Assembly: GCA_017437005.1 (NCBI GenBank)
Contig: JAFSBZ010000017.1
Span: forward strand, 30,599 to 94,598
DNA: 64,000 nucleotides
DNA from: Clostridia bacterium
GTDB taxonomy: Bacteria; Bacillota; Clostridia; Oscillospirales; Acutalibacteraceae
Direction: 5' to 3'
In this document: positions 40,654-49,560 of the stretch, piece by piece
How the letters are laid out: each line of letters starts with the position of its first letter
Numbering within the stretch: the first letter of the stretch is position 1
The notes under the pieces: generated by a model
What the model saw: the letters and a program-made list of their open reading frames with translations, nothing else
What the model was told of the DNA's origin: nothing
Databases searched by the model: none
Made by a program: the position numbers and the translations under genes

Positions 40654-42081
40654 TTATTTCGTAATAGGTGTTACAAACACACCTTCACCATATTCGAGTT
40701 TAAGTTCAAATTTGCCGTTTTCGTCAAGTTCTACTATCTCAGGAGTACCCTCAAAGCCTACGCCACCATAAATTGCAACTGACTTGCAATTTTTAAATGT
40801 AGCGGTTATTGTATTGCTGTCGCCACGCTCTGCCCAGTTGTGGAATAAATATGCTTCGCCGTATTCTTTACTTGTGAAACGGCTTATTAACATATCATGT
40901 GTACTGGTAGCATCTTCATAGATTTCGCAATCCTTCAATCTAATAGGTTCCCACGTTGTATGGTCAAGTTCAATTTGACTCATTCTAAAGGTTTGGTCAT
41001 CTACACCTGTTACACCAACCGTCTGAGCCCAGTCATAAGCGAGAATAACACTTGCAAAAGACTGTATTTCTTTATGTATTTTTTGTAAGCTATAATAAAC
41101 ATCACTTGGTGTATCGTCACGATTTAATATACAATTATCGTACATAAACACTTCGTTTCCGTCTTCATCAAAGCTCTTTGGAACAGAATAACAATAATAT
41201 TGTAAACTATCGGTGCCATATGCTAAGGCATTATATACCTCCCAGCGAAGATCACTTTCGCTAAGCTCCATTTCAAATTCTTTTCTGCCCTCGTCTGCTC
41301 CGCCTACGCTTGACTGCAAAATAAAGGTAGGCTTTACACCGTATTTTTTAGCAGAGTTTGCAATGTACTGATAGTTAAGAAGCAACGTTCCGTCATCTTG
41401 CTTGTTGTCCTGATGGAACGGATAAACGTCTACCGATACCATTGGCTTTTCAAACGGATCCATAAATGTTTTTTCATAAAGTTCCATCATTTCATCGTAG
41501 CTTTCAAATCCACGACTTGCATATGCTGTATAAGGGATAAGATTTACTATATACTTAGCATCAGGATATATCTTTTTAAAATCATCTATAAGGGTTTTAT
41601 TGCCATAGATTTCAAAATGATTTTGATTGTTCCAATTTTTTAAGTAAGGCTCATCACATATGTGTATGCCTGTAATTATATCCTTGTAATCGCCATAAAT
41701 GTCAAACTTACTAAATGGCGTGTCACCGTAAAAATCTTCGCCCTCTTCTTCACAGCGAGGAACCATCCAGTCATTATAATTAAGTATTGCTTTAAGACCA
41801 ACTTTTTTACAAATTTCAAGTGATTTCATTGTGCGGTCTGAACCCAAATAAAACTGCTCTTCACTTGTACCGCCAAGCGAATGATTTATCATTGCAAGGT
41901 GTGTAAAGCCAACATCTTTATACTGCTTAAAAGCATCTTCCGTTATTTCATACGGCGCCCAAAAGCCCGAAATTTCAAACTGCTTTTCAGCATATTTAGG
42001 TAATTTTGATGCCTTATCACAGCCAAATAAACCTATTGCCATAACAATACATAAAGCCAATGCTACAATTCTTTTAATCAT
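40654..42081 (-). CDS. Secreted lipoprotein, probable TIM-barrel glycosidase, array member 5
   Basis: A 475-residue lipoprotein (signal MIKRIVALALCIVMAIG, lipobox LFGC). It shares with member 2 the segments YGNKTLIDDFKK, NLIPYTA, YDEMMELYEKTFM, VSVDVYPFH and ILQSSVGGAD, and ends YGEGVFVTPITK. It starts 11 bases after the Na/Pi transporter gene with AGGAGG, and is therefore on the glyS-transporter transcript rather than behind its own promoter. The family motif DEP lies in GIHICDEPY. Confidence 0.7.
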   Translation of the reverse strand: MIKRIVALALCIVMAIGLFGCDKASKLPKYAEKQFEISGFWAPYEITEDAFKQYKDVGFTHLAMINHSLGGTSEEQFYLGSDRTMKSLEICKKVGLKAILNYNDWMVPRCEEEGEDFYGDTPFSKFDIYGDYKDIITGIHICDEPYLKNWNNQNHFEIYGNKTLIDDFKKIYPDAKYIVNLIPYTAYASRGFESYDEMMELYEKTFMDPFEKPMVSVDVYPFHQDNKQDDGTLLLNYQYIANSAKKYGVKPTFILQSSVGGADEGRKEFEMELSESDLRWEVYNALAYGTDSLQYYCYSVPKSFDEDGNEVFMYDNCILNRDDTPSDVYYSLQKIHKEIQSFASVILAYDWAQTVGVTGVDDQTFRMSQIELDHTTWEPIRLKDCEIYEDATSTHDMLISRFTSKEYGEAYLFHNWAERGDSNTITATFKNCKSVAIYGGVGFEGTPEIVELDENGKFELKLEYGEGVFVTPITK

Positions 42082-42092
42082 AAATAAACCTC

Positions 42093-43874
42093 CTAATCAA
42101 GTGAATATTTCTTTTCGTAAGAATTATATTCTTCTATAAAATTACCTACTGATTCGGTTTTGACCTTTCTTAAATACTTGTGTGTATCAAGCTTAGGTGA
42201 ATCCTGTTGTATTGTATATACCGCAATGTTTGAACAGTGGTCAGAAACACGCTCGATATTGGTAAGCAAGTCTGAGAACACAAAACCGAGCTGTACGGTA
42301 CATTCGCCTTTTTGCAAACGATCAATATGACGCGCCTTAAGCTCGTCTTTGAGCTTATCAATAACCTGCTCAATGGGTTCAACATGTGCAGCTTTTTCAA
42401 AATCATCGTGCACAAAAGAATCTATCGTAATATCTACAATTTCTCTAAGGGCTTGGGTAGTAACACCAAGTTCACGCTTTGCATCATTAGAAAATTGAAT
42501 ATTTTTTTCCTTAATTTCAAGCGCAGTCCCACAAAGGTTGAGCGCGTGGTCGCTAATACGTTCAAGGTCGCTAAGTGAGTGAAGCATACGAGATACCGAA
42601 TGAGAATCTTCTTCGGTAAGATTATTACTACTAAGCCTTACAAGGTATGTACCGAGCCTGTCCTCATATTTGTCGGTAAGAGTTTCAGTTTGCTTTACAA
42701 ACTGCGCCTTTTCCTCGTCATAACCAACTATAAGATCAAGAGAAGTCATTATTGCCTGACGGGTGTACTCCGCCATCTCATTTGCAAGACGACGACACTC
42801 ACTGATAGCAAGCGGAGTATTATGAAATATACGCTCGTCCAAGAAAGCCGTGTGCTGTTTTTCTTCATTGTCTTCTGGTACAAGTTTTGCACAAAAACCA
42901 ATGAGAAATTTTTTTATGGGGAATAAAACAACAGTAGTTACAACATTAAACAGCGTATGAACTATTGCAACGCCAACCATACCAATTTCGGCACCAAGCA
43001 ATGTTACATCAAACGCTTTCATAATGTACATTATAATCATACAAATTCCTGAACCAAACACGTTTACAAAGAAATGCATTGTTACAACGCGCTTTGCATT
43101 TTTATTGGTACCAACGCTTGAAATAAGCGCAGTAACACACGTACCGATATTTGCACCAAGCACAAGCGGTATTGCCATCTGCCAAGTAATACCACCCGAG
43201 AGGGCCAAAGCCTGAACGATACCGATTGTTGCAGCCGATGACTGAATTACACCTGTAAATATAGTGGATACCAGCAGTGCAATTATAGGGCTTGAAAGAC
43301 TTGCTAAAAATTTATCAAATCCCGGTATTTCTCGAACAGATACCATTGAAGCACTCATTAACTCCATACCAAACATAAGCACTGCAAAGCCAATGAATAT
43401 AATACCAAGATTATGCTTTTTTTCGGATTTGGTAAACATTCGGATTACTATACCTATAAATGCAAGTATGGGCGAAAAGGTCATTGGTTGTAACAATGTC
43501 ATTACAAAACTGTCCTTACTGATACCGGCAAGACTAAGTATCCACGCAGTAAGGGTAGTACCTACGTTTGAACCCATTATCATACCAAACGTATTACCAA
43601 ACTGAACAATACCAGAGTTAACAAGACCTACAAGCATTACAGTAAATGCTGATGATGACTGAATAGCAACGGTTATACCTGCACCCAAGAAGAATCCTAA
43701 AAAGTCATTTGCGGTAACCTTTTTCATAGTGCGCTCTAATCCGCCACCCGCCATTGTTTCAAGTCCGCTTGACATTACATTCATTCCGTACATAAAAAAT
43801 GCCAAACCGCCAACAAGCATTGCAAACATTATGAGTATTTGTGTTGCACCGGTGGATTCTATTAATATTTCCAT
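42093..43874 (-). CDS. Na+/phosphate cotransporter, NptA type, with PhoU-like tail
   Basis: A 593-residue membrane protein with two repeated Na/Pi-cotransporter units, each with the QSS signature (AIQSSSAFTVMLVGLVNSG and VIQSSAATIGIVQALALSG), about eight to ten membrane segments, and a C-terminal PhoU-like helical domain from about residue 350 (RLANEMAEYTRQAIMTSLDL, SLSDLERISDHALNL, IERVSDHCSNIA). It moves phosphate with sodium. Start at ATG 43874; the longer TTG start at 43892 falls in the GGGGGA ribosome binding site. It lies 34 bases after glyS. Confidence 0.9.
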   Translation of the reverse strand: MEILIESTGATQILIMFAMLVGGLAFFMYGMNVMSSGLETMAGGGLERTMKKVTANDFLGFFLGAGITVAIQSSSAFTVMLVGLVNSGIVQFGNTFGMIMGSNVGTTLTAWILSLAGISKDSFVMTLLQPMTFSPILAFIGIVIRMFTKSEKKHNLGIIFIGFAVLMFGMELMSASMVSVREIPGFDKFLASLSSPIIALLVSTIFTGVIQSSAATIGIVQALALSGGITWQMAIPLVLGANIGTCVTALISSVGTNKNAKRVVTMHFFVNVFGSGICMIIMYIMKAFDVTLLGAEIGMVGVAIVHTLFNVVTTVVLFPIKKFLIGFCAKLVPEDNEEKQHTAFLDERIFHNTPLAISECRRLANEMAEYTRQAIMTSLDLIVGYDEEKAQFVKQTETLTDKYEDRLGTYLVRLSSNNLTEEDSHSVSRMLHSLSDLERISDHALNLCGTALEIKEKNIQFSNDAKRELGVTTQALREIVDITIDSFVHDDFEKAAHVEPIEQVIDKLKDELKARHIDRLQKGECTVQLGFVFSDLLTNIERVSDHCSNIAVYTIQQDSPKLDTHKYLRKVKTESVGNFIEEYNSYEKKYSLD

Positions 43875-43908
43875 ACTGAAAGTGTCCCCCAAATATTATT
43901 CAGCAAAA

Positions 43909-45300
43909 TTAGAATTTTATTTTTTCAGCAATATATGATTTAAGTTCAGCAATCGGAATACGAACCTGTTCCATACTGTCGCGTTCACGAACTGTAACGC
44001 AACCGTCCTCTTCACTTTCAAAGTCATAGGTAATGCAGAAAGGTGTACCGATTTCGTCCTCACGACGATAACGTTTACCAATCGAGCCTGCATCATCAAA
44101 GTCAACCATAAATTCTTTTGCCAAATCATTCTTGATTTCCATAGCCTTATCAGAAAGCTTTTTAGAAAGTGGAAGAATTGCTGCTTTAAATGGAGCAATC
44201 GCGGGATGAAGTCTAAGTACTACACGCTTGTCGCCCTTTTCGTCAACCTCTTCATCATAAGCGTTGCAAAGGAATGCAAGCGTCACGCGGTCGGCACCCA
44301 AAGATGGCTCAATAACATATGGCACATATTTTTCATTTGTTTCGGGATCAAAATATTCCATAGGCTCGCCCGAATGTTCAGCATGCTGCGAAAGGTCATA
44401 GTCAGTACGGTCAGCAACGCCCCAAAGCTCGCCCCAACCAAATGGGAACAAGAACTCAAAATCGGTGGTAGCCTTTGAATAGAAGCAAAGCTCATCTTTA
44501 TCGTGATCGCGAAGACGAAGTGAATCCTCGTCCATACCAAGATTTATAAGCCAATCGCGGCAGAAGCTACGCCAATAATCAAACCACTCAAGGTCAGTAC
44601 CCGGCTTACAGAAGAATTCAAGCTCCATCTGTTCAAATTCACGAATACGGAAAATAAAGTTACCGGGAGTAATTTCGTTACGGAAAGATTTACCTATCTG
44701 ACCTACACCAAAAGGCAACTTACGGCGTGTTGTACGCTGAATATTTTTAAAGTTAACAAATATACCCTGCGCGGTTTCAGGACGAAGGTAAAGTGTTGAA
44801 GAGCTGTCCTCTGTAACACCCTGAAAGGTTTTAAACATAAGGTTAAATTTACGGATATCGGTAAAATCGTGTGAACCGCAGTCGGGGCAAGCAATTCCTT
44901 TTTCACGAATATACTCCATCATCTCGGCATCGGTCATTGCAGCAGGATTATCGTCAAGTCCATTTTCTGCTACATAATCCTCAATAAGCTTGTCGGCTCT
45001 GTGACGTGTTTTACACTGACGGCAGTCCATAAGCGGATCAGAGAAACCGCCCAAGTGACCTGATGCCACCCATGTTTCAGGATTCATAATAATAGCGCTG
45101 TCAAGACCTACGTTATATGGATTTTCTTGTACAAACTTTTTCCACCAAGCGCGTTTAATATTGTTTTTAAGTTCAACACCCAACGGGCCGTAGTCCCACG
45201 CGTTTGCAAGACCACCGTATATTTCGCTCCCCGGATATACAAAACCTCTACCTTTAGCAAGGTTTACTATTGTTTCCATTGTTTTTTGCGAATTGTTCAT
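43909..45300 (-). CDS. glyQS: Glycine-tRNA ligase, homodimeric type
   Basis: Charges tRNA-Gly. This is the single-chain alpha2 form of Gram-positives and eukaryotes, 463 residues: [20 protein letters not shown] at the N-terminus, a CRQC...CPDC zinc-ribbon-like insertion (about residues 90-150), [21 protein letters not shown] (motif 2), [13 protein letters not shown] (motif 3) and a C-terminal anticodon domain. The ATG at 45300 is chosen because the one at 45312 abuts the AAGGG ribosome binding site without spacing. No T-box is present in the leader, unlike thrS and trpB. Confidence 0.95.
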   Translation of the reverse strand: MNNSQKTMETIVNLAKGRGFVYPGSEIYGGLANAWDYGPLGVELKNNIKRAWWKKFVQENPYNVGLDSAIIMNPETWVASGHLGGFSDPLMDCRQCKTRHRADKLIEDYVAENGLDDNPAAMTDAEMMEYIREKGIACPDCGSHDFTDIRKFNLMFKTFQGVTEDSSSTLYLRPETAQGIFVNFKNIQRTTRRKLPFGVGQIGKSFRNEITPGNFIFRIREFEQMELEFFCKPGTDLEWFDYWRSFCRDWLINLGMDEDSLRLRDHDKDELCFYSKATTDFEFLFPFGWGELWGVADRTDYDLSQHAEHSGEPMEYFDPETNEKYVPYVIEPSLGADRVTLAFLCNAYDEEVDEKGDKRVVLRLHPAIAPFKAAILPLSKKLSDKAMEIKNDLAKEFMVDFDDAGSIGKRYRREDEIGTPFCITYDFESEEDGCVTVRERDSMEQVRIPIAELKSYIAEKIKF

Positions 45301-45343
45301 TTTTTCTTTCATCCCTTCGGAAAATCAAATTTTTACAAATATA

Positions 45344-45372
45344 ATAGTAATAAAAGTTGCTCCAAAAGTCAA
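45344..45372 (-). promoter_or_regulatory. glyQS promoter
   Basis: TTGACT (45372-45367) and TACTAT (45349-45344) on the minus strand, 17 bases apart. Confidence 0.6.
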
Positions 45373-45394
45373 CATTTTTGTAAATTTTATCTTC

Positions 45395-45423
45395 TTGACA
45401 TATTTATATGTATGATATATAAT
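45395..45423 (+). promoter_or_regulatory. Consensus promoter of the 94-residue protein gene
   Basis: Perfect TTGACA and TATAAT with a 17-base spacer, 41 bases before the start codon and back to back with the glyQS promoter. Confidence 0.85.
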
Positions 45424-45464
45424 TTTAAGGTAGCATTTTACTTTTATATTTAGGAGATACAGTT

Positions 45465-45749
45465 ATGGCAGATACAAACTTTTTAACCTATAAAGGCAAG
45501 CCACTCGTTCGCAAAGGTAAAGAAATTTACTATGGCGATATGAGTGAGAAATATGTAGTTAGATTTGAAATTCTTTCGGCAAAAAAAGATGGTAATTTAG
45601 AAATTGCAGACAAAGTATCGGTGCAGTTGCTTGACAGCAATACCGACAAACCTATGAACGACCGCATAAAAAAGAACAGCACAAAAGACGATTTGTTCAC
45701 CGCTCTTGACCTTGGTCTTACTTGGCTTGAGCGCGCTTTAAAAGAATAA
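45465..45749 (+). CDS. Conserved-looking 94-residue protein, function unknown
   Basis: A small soluble protein with a beta-rich start (FLTYKGKPLVRKGKEIYYGD, KYVVRFEILSAKK, DKVSVQLLDS) and a C-terminal helix (DLFTALDLGLTWLERALK). It has a consensus promoter and a TAGGAGA ribosome binding site and ends in a terminator, so it is very likely expressed strongly on its own. I do not recognise the family; nothing suggests an enzyme. Confidence 0.75.
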   Translation: MADTNFLTYKGKPLVRKGKEIYYGDMSEKYVVRFEILSAKKDGNLEIADKVSVQLLDSNTDKPMNDRIKKNSTKDDLFTALDLGLTWLERALKE

Positions 45750-45758
45750 TTTTTACTG

Positions 45759-45795
45759 TACCCAAGTTGTTTTTACAGCTTGGGTATTGTTGCTT
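45759..45795 (+). terminator. Terminator after the 94-residue protein gene
   Basis: Stem TACCCAAG / CTTGGGTA, a twelve-base loop, then TTGTTGCTTTTT. Confidence 0.7.
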
Positions 45796-45883
45796 TTTAA
45801 AATACCCGATTTTTTTGCAAAATTATTTTAAAAAAATCGATAAAACCCCTTTTCAAAATGAAAAATATATGTTATTATATATA

Positions 45884-45913
45884 TTGATACAATTTTAACA
45901 ATCTATTTGTTAT
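45884..45913 (+). promoter_or_regulatory. Probable promoter and operator of the hydrogenase operon
   Basis: TTGATA and TGTTAT, 18 bases apart, 33 bases before the first gene. The inverted repeat TAACAA (45896-45901) and TTGTTA (45907-45912) covers the -10 box. The half-sites are those of the redox repressor Rex but in the opposite order, so the regulator is left open. Confidence 0.5.
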
Positions 45914-45945
45914 ATCTTGTCAAAATCTGTAAGGAGGAAATTCTT

Positions 45946-46443
45946 ATGAAGAAAAAAATTAGCAAACTTCCCTTTAAGGGAACTGCCGAGCAGGAAGCTC
46001 AATTAAAAGCAGTTATTGCTGAAAACTGTCACGACAAAAGCAATGTGATGGTAGTTATGCAAAAGGCTCAGGATATCTACGGATATTTGCCGATTGAGGT
46101 TCAGGAAATGATTGCCGAAGGTATGGGCGTATCACTTGAAAAAGTATACGGTGTTGCCACCTTCTATGCACAGTTTTCACTTTCACCTAAGGGTAAGTAC
46201 AACATCTCTGTTTGTCTTGGTACAGCTTGCTACGTTGTAGGCTCGGGCGATATTTTTAATAAGCTCAGCGAAAAGCTTGGCATTGGCGCTGACGAATGTA
46301 CCGAAGACGGTAAATTTTCACTTACCGCTTGCCGTTGCATAGGCGCTTGTGGTTTGGCTCCTGTTCTTACCGTTAACGAGGATGTTTTTGGTCGTCTTAC
46401 TGTTGACGACGTTGACGGCATCCTTGCTAAATACGCCGATTAA
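45946..46443 (+). CDS. hydC: NuoE-like [2Fe-2S] subunit of NAD-linked [FeFe] hydrogenase (HydC type)
   Basis: A 165-residue thioredoxin-like ferredoxin subunit. The four cluster ligands are C90, C95, C131 and C135 (CLGTAC and CRCIGAC), the NuoE pattern. It passes electrons between the NADH/FMN subunit and the catalytic subunit. Start at 45946 with AAGGAGG nine bases upstream. It opens the ten-gene operon, with eight genes between it and hydA, most of them regulatory. Confidence 0.88.
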   Translation: MKKKISKLPFKGTAEQEAQLKAVIAENCHDKSNVMVVMQKAQDIYGYLPIEVQEMIAEGMGVSLEKVYGVATFYAQFSLSPKGKYNISVCLGTACYVVGSGDIFNKLSEKLGIGADECTEDGKFSLTACRCIGACGLAPVLTVNEDVFGRLTVDDVDGILAKYAD

Positions 46444-46461
46444 TTCAAAGGATAGATACTT

Positions 46462-46815
46462 ATGAAAATAAGCGAAATGCAAAAACTTCTTGAAGCAAGG
46501 GTACTTTGCTGTGAGGAGAATATCAACCACGAGATACATTCTGCATGCGGTTGCGACCTTATGAGTGATGTTTTGGCCTTTGTAAAGGATCAAGCAGTTT
46601 TGCTTACGGGACTTGTTAATCCTCAGGTTATTCGTACAGCCGAAATGATGGATATGATTTGTATTGTTTTTGTTCGTTCGAAAATTCCCACACAGGAAAT
46701 GATTGACTTAGCTCGTGACAGCGGCATAGTTTTAATGGTTTCCGACAAAAGACTTTACGAGGCTTGTGGTCTTTTGTACACAAACGGTCTTGTAGGAAAC
46801 AAGGTAAAAGAATGA
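46462..46815 (+). CDS. DRTGG-domain-like protein of the hydrogenase operon (copy 1)
   Basis: A 117-residue protein related to the DRTGG domain of unknown function that accompanies [FeFe] hydrogenase genes in Clostridia. It shows alternating strands and helices (VLLTGLVNPQVIRTAEMMDM, ICIVFVRSK, GIVLMVSDKRLYEACGLLY) and an N-terminal C-rich CCEENINHEIHSACGCD stretch. The stop codon overlaps the next start (ATGA). A second, weaker relative lies at 48505-48831. Confidence 0.65.
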   Translation: MKISEMQKLLEARVLCCEENINHEIHSACGCDLMSDVLAFVKDQAVLLTGLVNPQVIRTAEMMDMICIVFVRSKIPTQEMIDLARDSGIVLMVSDKRLYEACGLLYTNGLVGNKVKE

Positions 46816-47234
46816 GCGAGTTACTCAACTTTCACTTTGACGTAGACGGAAACGACTTTACTTCTGCCGGTCAGGCATCAATACAAATCAAAAAAAATCT
46901 AAGACGTTTAGGTCTTGATCCCGAAACCATCAGGCGAGTATCTATCGCCATGTACGAAGGCGAAATCAATATGGTCATTCACGCTCACGGCGGCGAAGCC
47001 GACGTTAATATTTATGAAAACTATATTGAAATAATCCTAAAGGATAACGGCCCTGGTATTAAAAATATCGAACAGGCTATGCAAGAAGGTTTTTCTACCG
47101 CACCTGATCAAATTCGTTCTCTCGGTTTTGGCGCTGGTATGGGTCTCCCTAATATGAAGCGCTACACCGATTATATGAAAATTGAATCAGAGGTTGGAAA
47201 AGGCACTACCGTTACAATGCGTGTAGATATATAA
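46812..47234 (+). CDS. GHKL ATP-binding protein, anti-sigma-factor-kinase-like (copy 1)
   Basis: A 140-residue stand-alone ATPase domain of the RsbW/SpoIIAB type: N box AMYEGEINMVIHAHGG, G1 box DNGPGI and G2 box FGAGMGLPNM. No histidine phosphorylation domain is attached, so it should act as a Ser/Thr protein kinase or an ATP-dependent regulator. The start at 46812 is coupled to the previous gene. Genes of this type are regularly found with HydS-like hydrogenases, suggesting a control role. Confidence 0.82.
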   Translation: MSELLNFHFDVDGNDFTSAGQASIQIKKNLRRLGLDPETIRRVSIAMYEGEINMVIHAHGGEADVNIYENYIEIILKDNGPGIKNIEQAMQEGFSTAPDQIRSLGFGAGMGLPNMKRYTDYMKIESEVGKGTTVTMRVDI

Positions 47235-47246
47235 CAGGAGGATATT

Positions 47247-48503
47247 ATGCAAACCTATGAACACTCGGTTTTACTTGACACAAGTAAATGCACCGGCTGT
47301 ACCACTTGTTTGCGTCACTGTCCTACCGAGGCTATTCGCATAAAGGACGGTCACGCTGTTATAAACAGCGATAGATGTATTGATTGTGGTGAGTGCATTC
47401 GCGTTTGTCCACACAAGGCAAAAAAAGCCGTGTGCAGCAAGCTTGAAGCCATGGATCGCTTTAAGTGGAAAATTGCGCTTCCCGCTCCTACATTGTACGG
47501 CCAGTTTGATAATCTTGATGATATTGACTATGTGCTGAACGGACTTTTAAACATAGGCTTTGACGATGTTTATGAAGTTTCAAAAGCAGCTGAGCTTGTG
47601 TCGGCATATACACGTCTTTATCTTAAAACCGACGGAGTTAAAAAGCCTGCTATCAGTTCTGCGTGCCCCGTGGTAATGCGTCTTATAGCGTTAAGATATC
47701 CGTCACTAAACGATAACATTATTCATATGCTTCCTCCTATGGAGGTTGCCGCGCGCCTTGCTCGCGAACGCGCATTACGAAATCACCCAGAACTTGACCC
47801 ATCGGATATAGGTATATGCTTTATATCACCCTGCCCTGCCAAAGCCAGTTATGTAAAAAACGGTTTTGCGGGTTACAAAAGTCAGGTTGACGAGGTTGTT
47901 TCAATAAGCGATATTTATTTCTTGCTTATAAACGCAATGAAAAGAGAAGCACCTGTTGAAACACTTTCCGAATCGGGTATGATTGGAATTGGTTGGGCGC
48001 GTTCAGGCGGAGAAGCCACAGCAATTTTTAATGAAAATTATCTGGCGGCCGACGGTATTGAAAATGTTAATCGTGTTCTTGACCAAATAGAAAACGGAAA
48101 TATACCAAATCTTGAGTTTGTTGAGCTAAATGCCTGCACGGGCGGTTGCGTAGGCGGTGTGCTTACAATGCAAAACCCGTTTATTGCAAAAGCAAGACTT
48201 CAAACACTTAGACGATATTTACCCGTTTCACAAAACTTTTTAAACGGTGAGGAATCTAAATACATTCCCGATTACTACCTTTTTAACGAGCTACCCGAAT
48301 ATCAACCTATTGCAAGACTTAGTGACAATATGGCTGAATCTATGCGAATGATGGCAGATATTCAAAAATTACGCAATTCGTTACCAGGTATTGATTGCGG
48401 CTCTTGCGGTGCGCCTACGTGCCGAGCATTTGCCGAAGACGTAGTAAAAGGAAATGCAAATATAGATGATTGTCTTATAAATCTGCACAAAAAGGAAGAT
48501 TAA
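47247..48503 (+). CDS. HydS-like [Fe] hydrogenase large-subunit C-terminal domain protein with Fe-S clusters
   Basis: A 418-residue protein with two [4Fe-4S] clusters at the start (C15, C18, C21, C25 and C44, C47, C50, C54), a hydrogenase H-domain-like core and a C-terminal Fe-S domain (CGSCGAPTC). The H-cluster cysteines remain, but motifs are altered: SSACP for TSCSP, SPCPAK for MPCTAK and NACTGGCVGG for the third. The glycines and ligands that tune catalysis differ, as in sensory [FeFe] hydrogenases. It probably senses redox state or H2 and signals through the adjacent ATPases. It lacks the PAS domain of classical HydS. Confidence 0.8.
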   Translation: MQTYEHSVLLDTSKCTGCTTCLRHCPTEAIRIKDGHAVINSDRCIDCGECIRVCPHKAKKAVCSKLEAMDRFKWKIALPAPTLYGQFDNLDDIDYVLNGLLNIGFDDVYEVSKAAELVSAYTRLYLKTDGVKKPAISSACPVVMRLIALRYPSLNDNIIHMLPPMEVAARLARERALRNHPELDPSDIGICFISPCPAKASYVKNGFAGYKSQVDEVVSISDIYFLLINAMKREAPVETLSESGMIGIGWARSGGEATAIFNENYLAADGIENVNRVLDQIENGNIPNLEFVELNACTGGCVGGVLTMQNPFIAKARLQTLRRYLPVSQNFLNGEESKYIPDYYLFNELPEYQPIARLSDNMAESMRMMADIQKLRNSLPGIDCGSCGAPTCRAFAEDVVKGNANIDDCLINLHKKED

Positions 48504-48504
48504 A

Positions 48505-48831
48505 ATGACGGTATATGAATTAAGTCAAAACAGTCAGTTTAATGTTTTGTGCTTGCCCGAACCCGAGCGTGAAATAAGCGGAGTTTACATAGGTGACCTG
48601 CTCAGTTGGGTTATGGGCAGAGCCCAAGGTGATAATGTTTGGATTACCATTATGTCCAACATAAATGTTATTGCCGTGGCTTCACTTTCCGATGTGTCCT
48701 GCGTTCTTTTGGCAGAGGATGTTACTCTTGAAGAAAACATTCTTAAAACTGCCATAGAAAAAGGTATAAATATTCTTTCAACACCACTTGCTGCATATGA
48801 GACTGCAATCAAAATATCAGGTATGATATAA
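48505..48831 (+). CDS. DRTGG-domain-like protein of the hydrogenase operon (copy 2)
   Basis: A 108-residue protein (GVYIGDLLSWVMGRAQGDNVW, INVIAVASLSDVSCVLLAEDV, GINILSTPLAAYETAIKI) with the same fold pattern as the product at 46462-46815 and a match to DRTGG-domain neighbours of hydrogenase genes. It starts one base after the HydS-like stop codon and overlaps the PHP gene by one base (TAATG), so all three are translationally coupled. Function unknown. Confidence 0.7.
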   Translation: MTVYELSQNSQFNVLCLPEPEREISGVYIGDLLSWVMGRAQGDNVWITIMSNINVIAVASLSDVSCVLLAEDVTLEENILKTAIEKGINILSTPLAAYETAIKISGMI

Positions 48832-49556
48832 TGAACAGGTATTATTACGACCTACATATTCATTCTTGTCTATCCCCTTGCGGTGATGATGACAACACAC
48901 CTAACAATATTGCAGGTATGGCATCTCTTTGCGGACTTAACATTGTGGCGCTTACCGACCACAACTCAACCGACAACTGCCCTGCTTTTTTTGAAGCGGC
49001 TCGGCGTTACGGCATTATACCAATTGCCGGTATGGAGCTTACAACAAGTGAAGATATACACGTTGTATGTCTTTTTGAAACGCTTGAAGATGCTATGAAT
49101 TTTGGTGCTCGGGTAAAGGAATTAAGCATACCAATTAAAAATCGTCCTGATATTTTTGGAAATCAGTTGATTTTAGACGGACAGGATAACATAATCGGAG
49201 AAGAAGAAAACTTGCTTATAAATGCAACCCTTATATCTGTAAACGATGTGCCCGATTTGGTGGGTGAGTTTGACGGTATTTGTTACCCCGCTCACATTGA
49301 TAGGCAGTCAAACGGTATTATATCGGTACTTGGTACATTTCCCGTGGCTCCGCATTTTAACTGTGTAGAGTTTCACGACGGAAGCCGTGCAGATGAATAT
49401 ATAAAAAAATACGGTTTGCAGGATAAAAAAATAATAGTAAGTTCAGATGCGCACAATCTTACCGATATGCGTGATAAAGAAAACTATTTCGACCTTGACG
49501 ACGAGCCTTACAGCAGTAGCTATGTAAGAAGTCAGTTATTCAAGCTTTTGAGGTGA
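48831..49556 (+). CDS. PHP-domain phosphoesterase of the hydrogenase operon
   Basis: A 241-residue PHP metal-dependent phosphoesterase: DLHIHSCLSPCGDD (residues 7-20) with H9 and H11, ALTDHNS, GMELTT with its glutamate, PAHIDR and SSDAHN, together forming the metal-binding set. The substrate is unknown. Its fixed place beside DRTGG and GHKL genes in [FeFe] hydrogenase loci points to signal turnover or cofactor care rather than to H2 chemistry itself, which is inference. Confidence 0.85.
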   Translation: MNRYYYDLHIHSCLSPCGDDDNTPNNIAGMASLCGLNIVALTDHNSTDNCPAFFEAARRYGIIPIAGMELTTSEDIHVVCLFETLEDAMNFGARVKELSIPIKNRPDIFGNQLILDGQDNIIGEEENLLINATLISVNDVPDLVGEFDGICYPAHIDRQSNGIISVLGTFPVAPHFNCVEFHDGSRADEYIKKYGLQDKKIIVSSDAHNLTDMRDKENYFDLDDEPYSSSYVRSQLFKLLR

Positions 49557-49560
49557 TATT

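Noticed and set aside
45301-45460. T-box in front of glyQS, as expected for many Firmicutes.
   Set aside because: The leader is under 70 bases from the promoter and contains no GGTGG-ACC-type motif and no terminator.
45896-45912. Rex binding site at the hydrogenase promoter.
   Set aside because: The consensus is TTGTTAA-N4-TTAACAA; here the half-sites occur in the opposite order, so the match is not sufficient to name the regulator.
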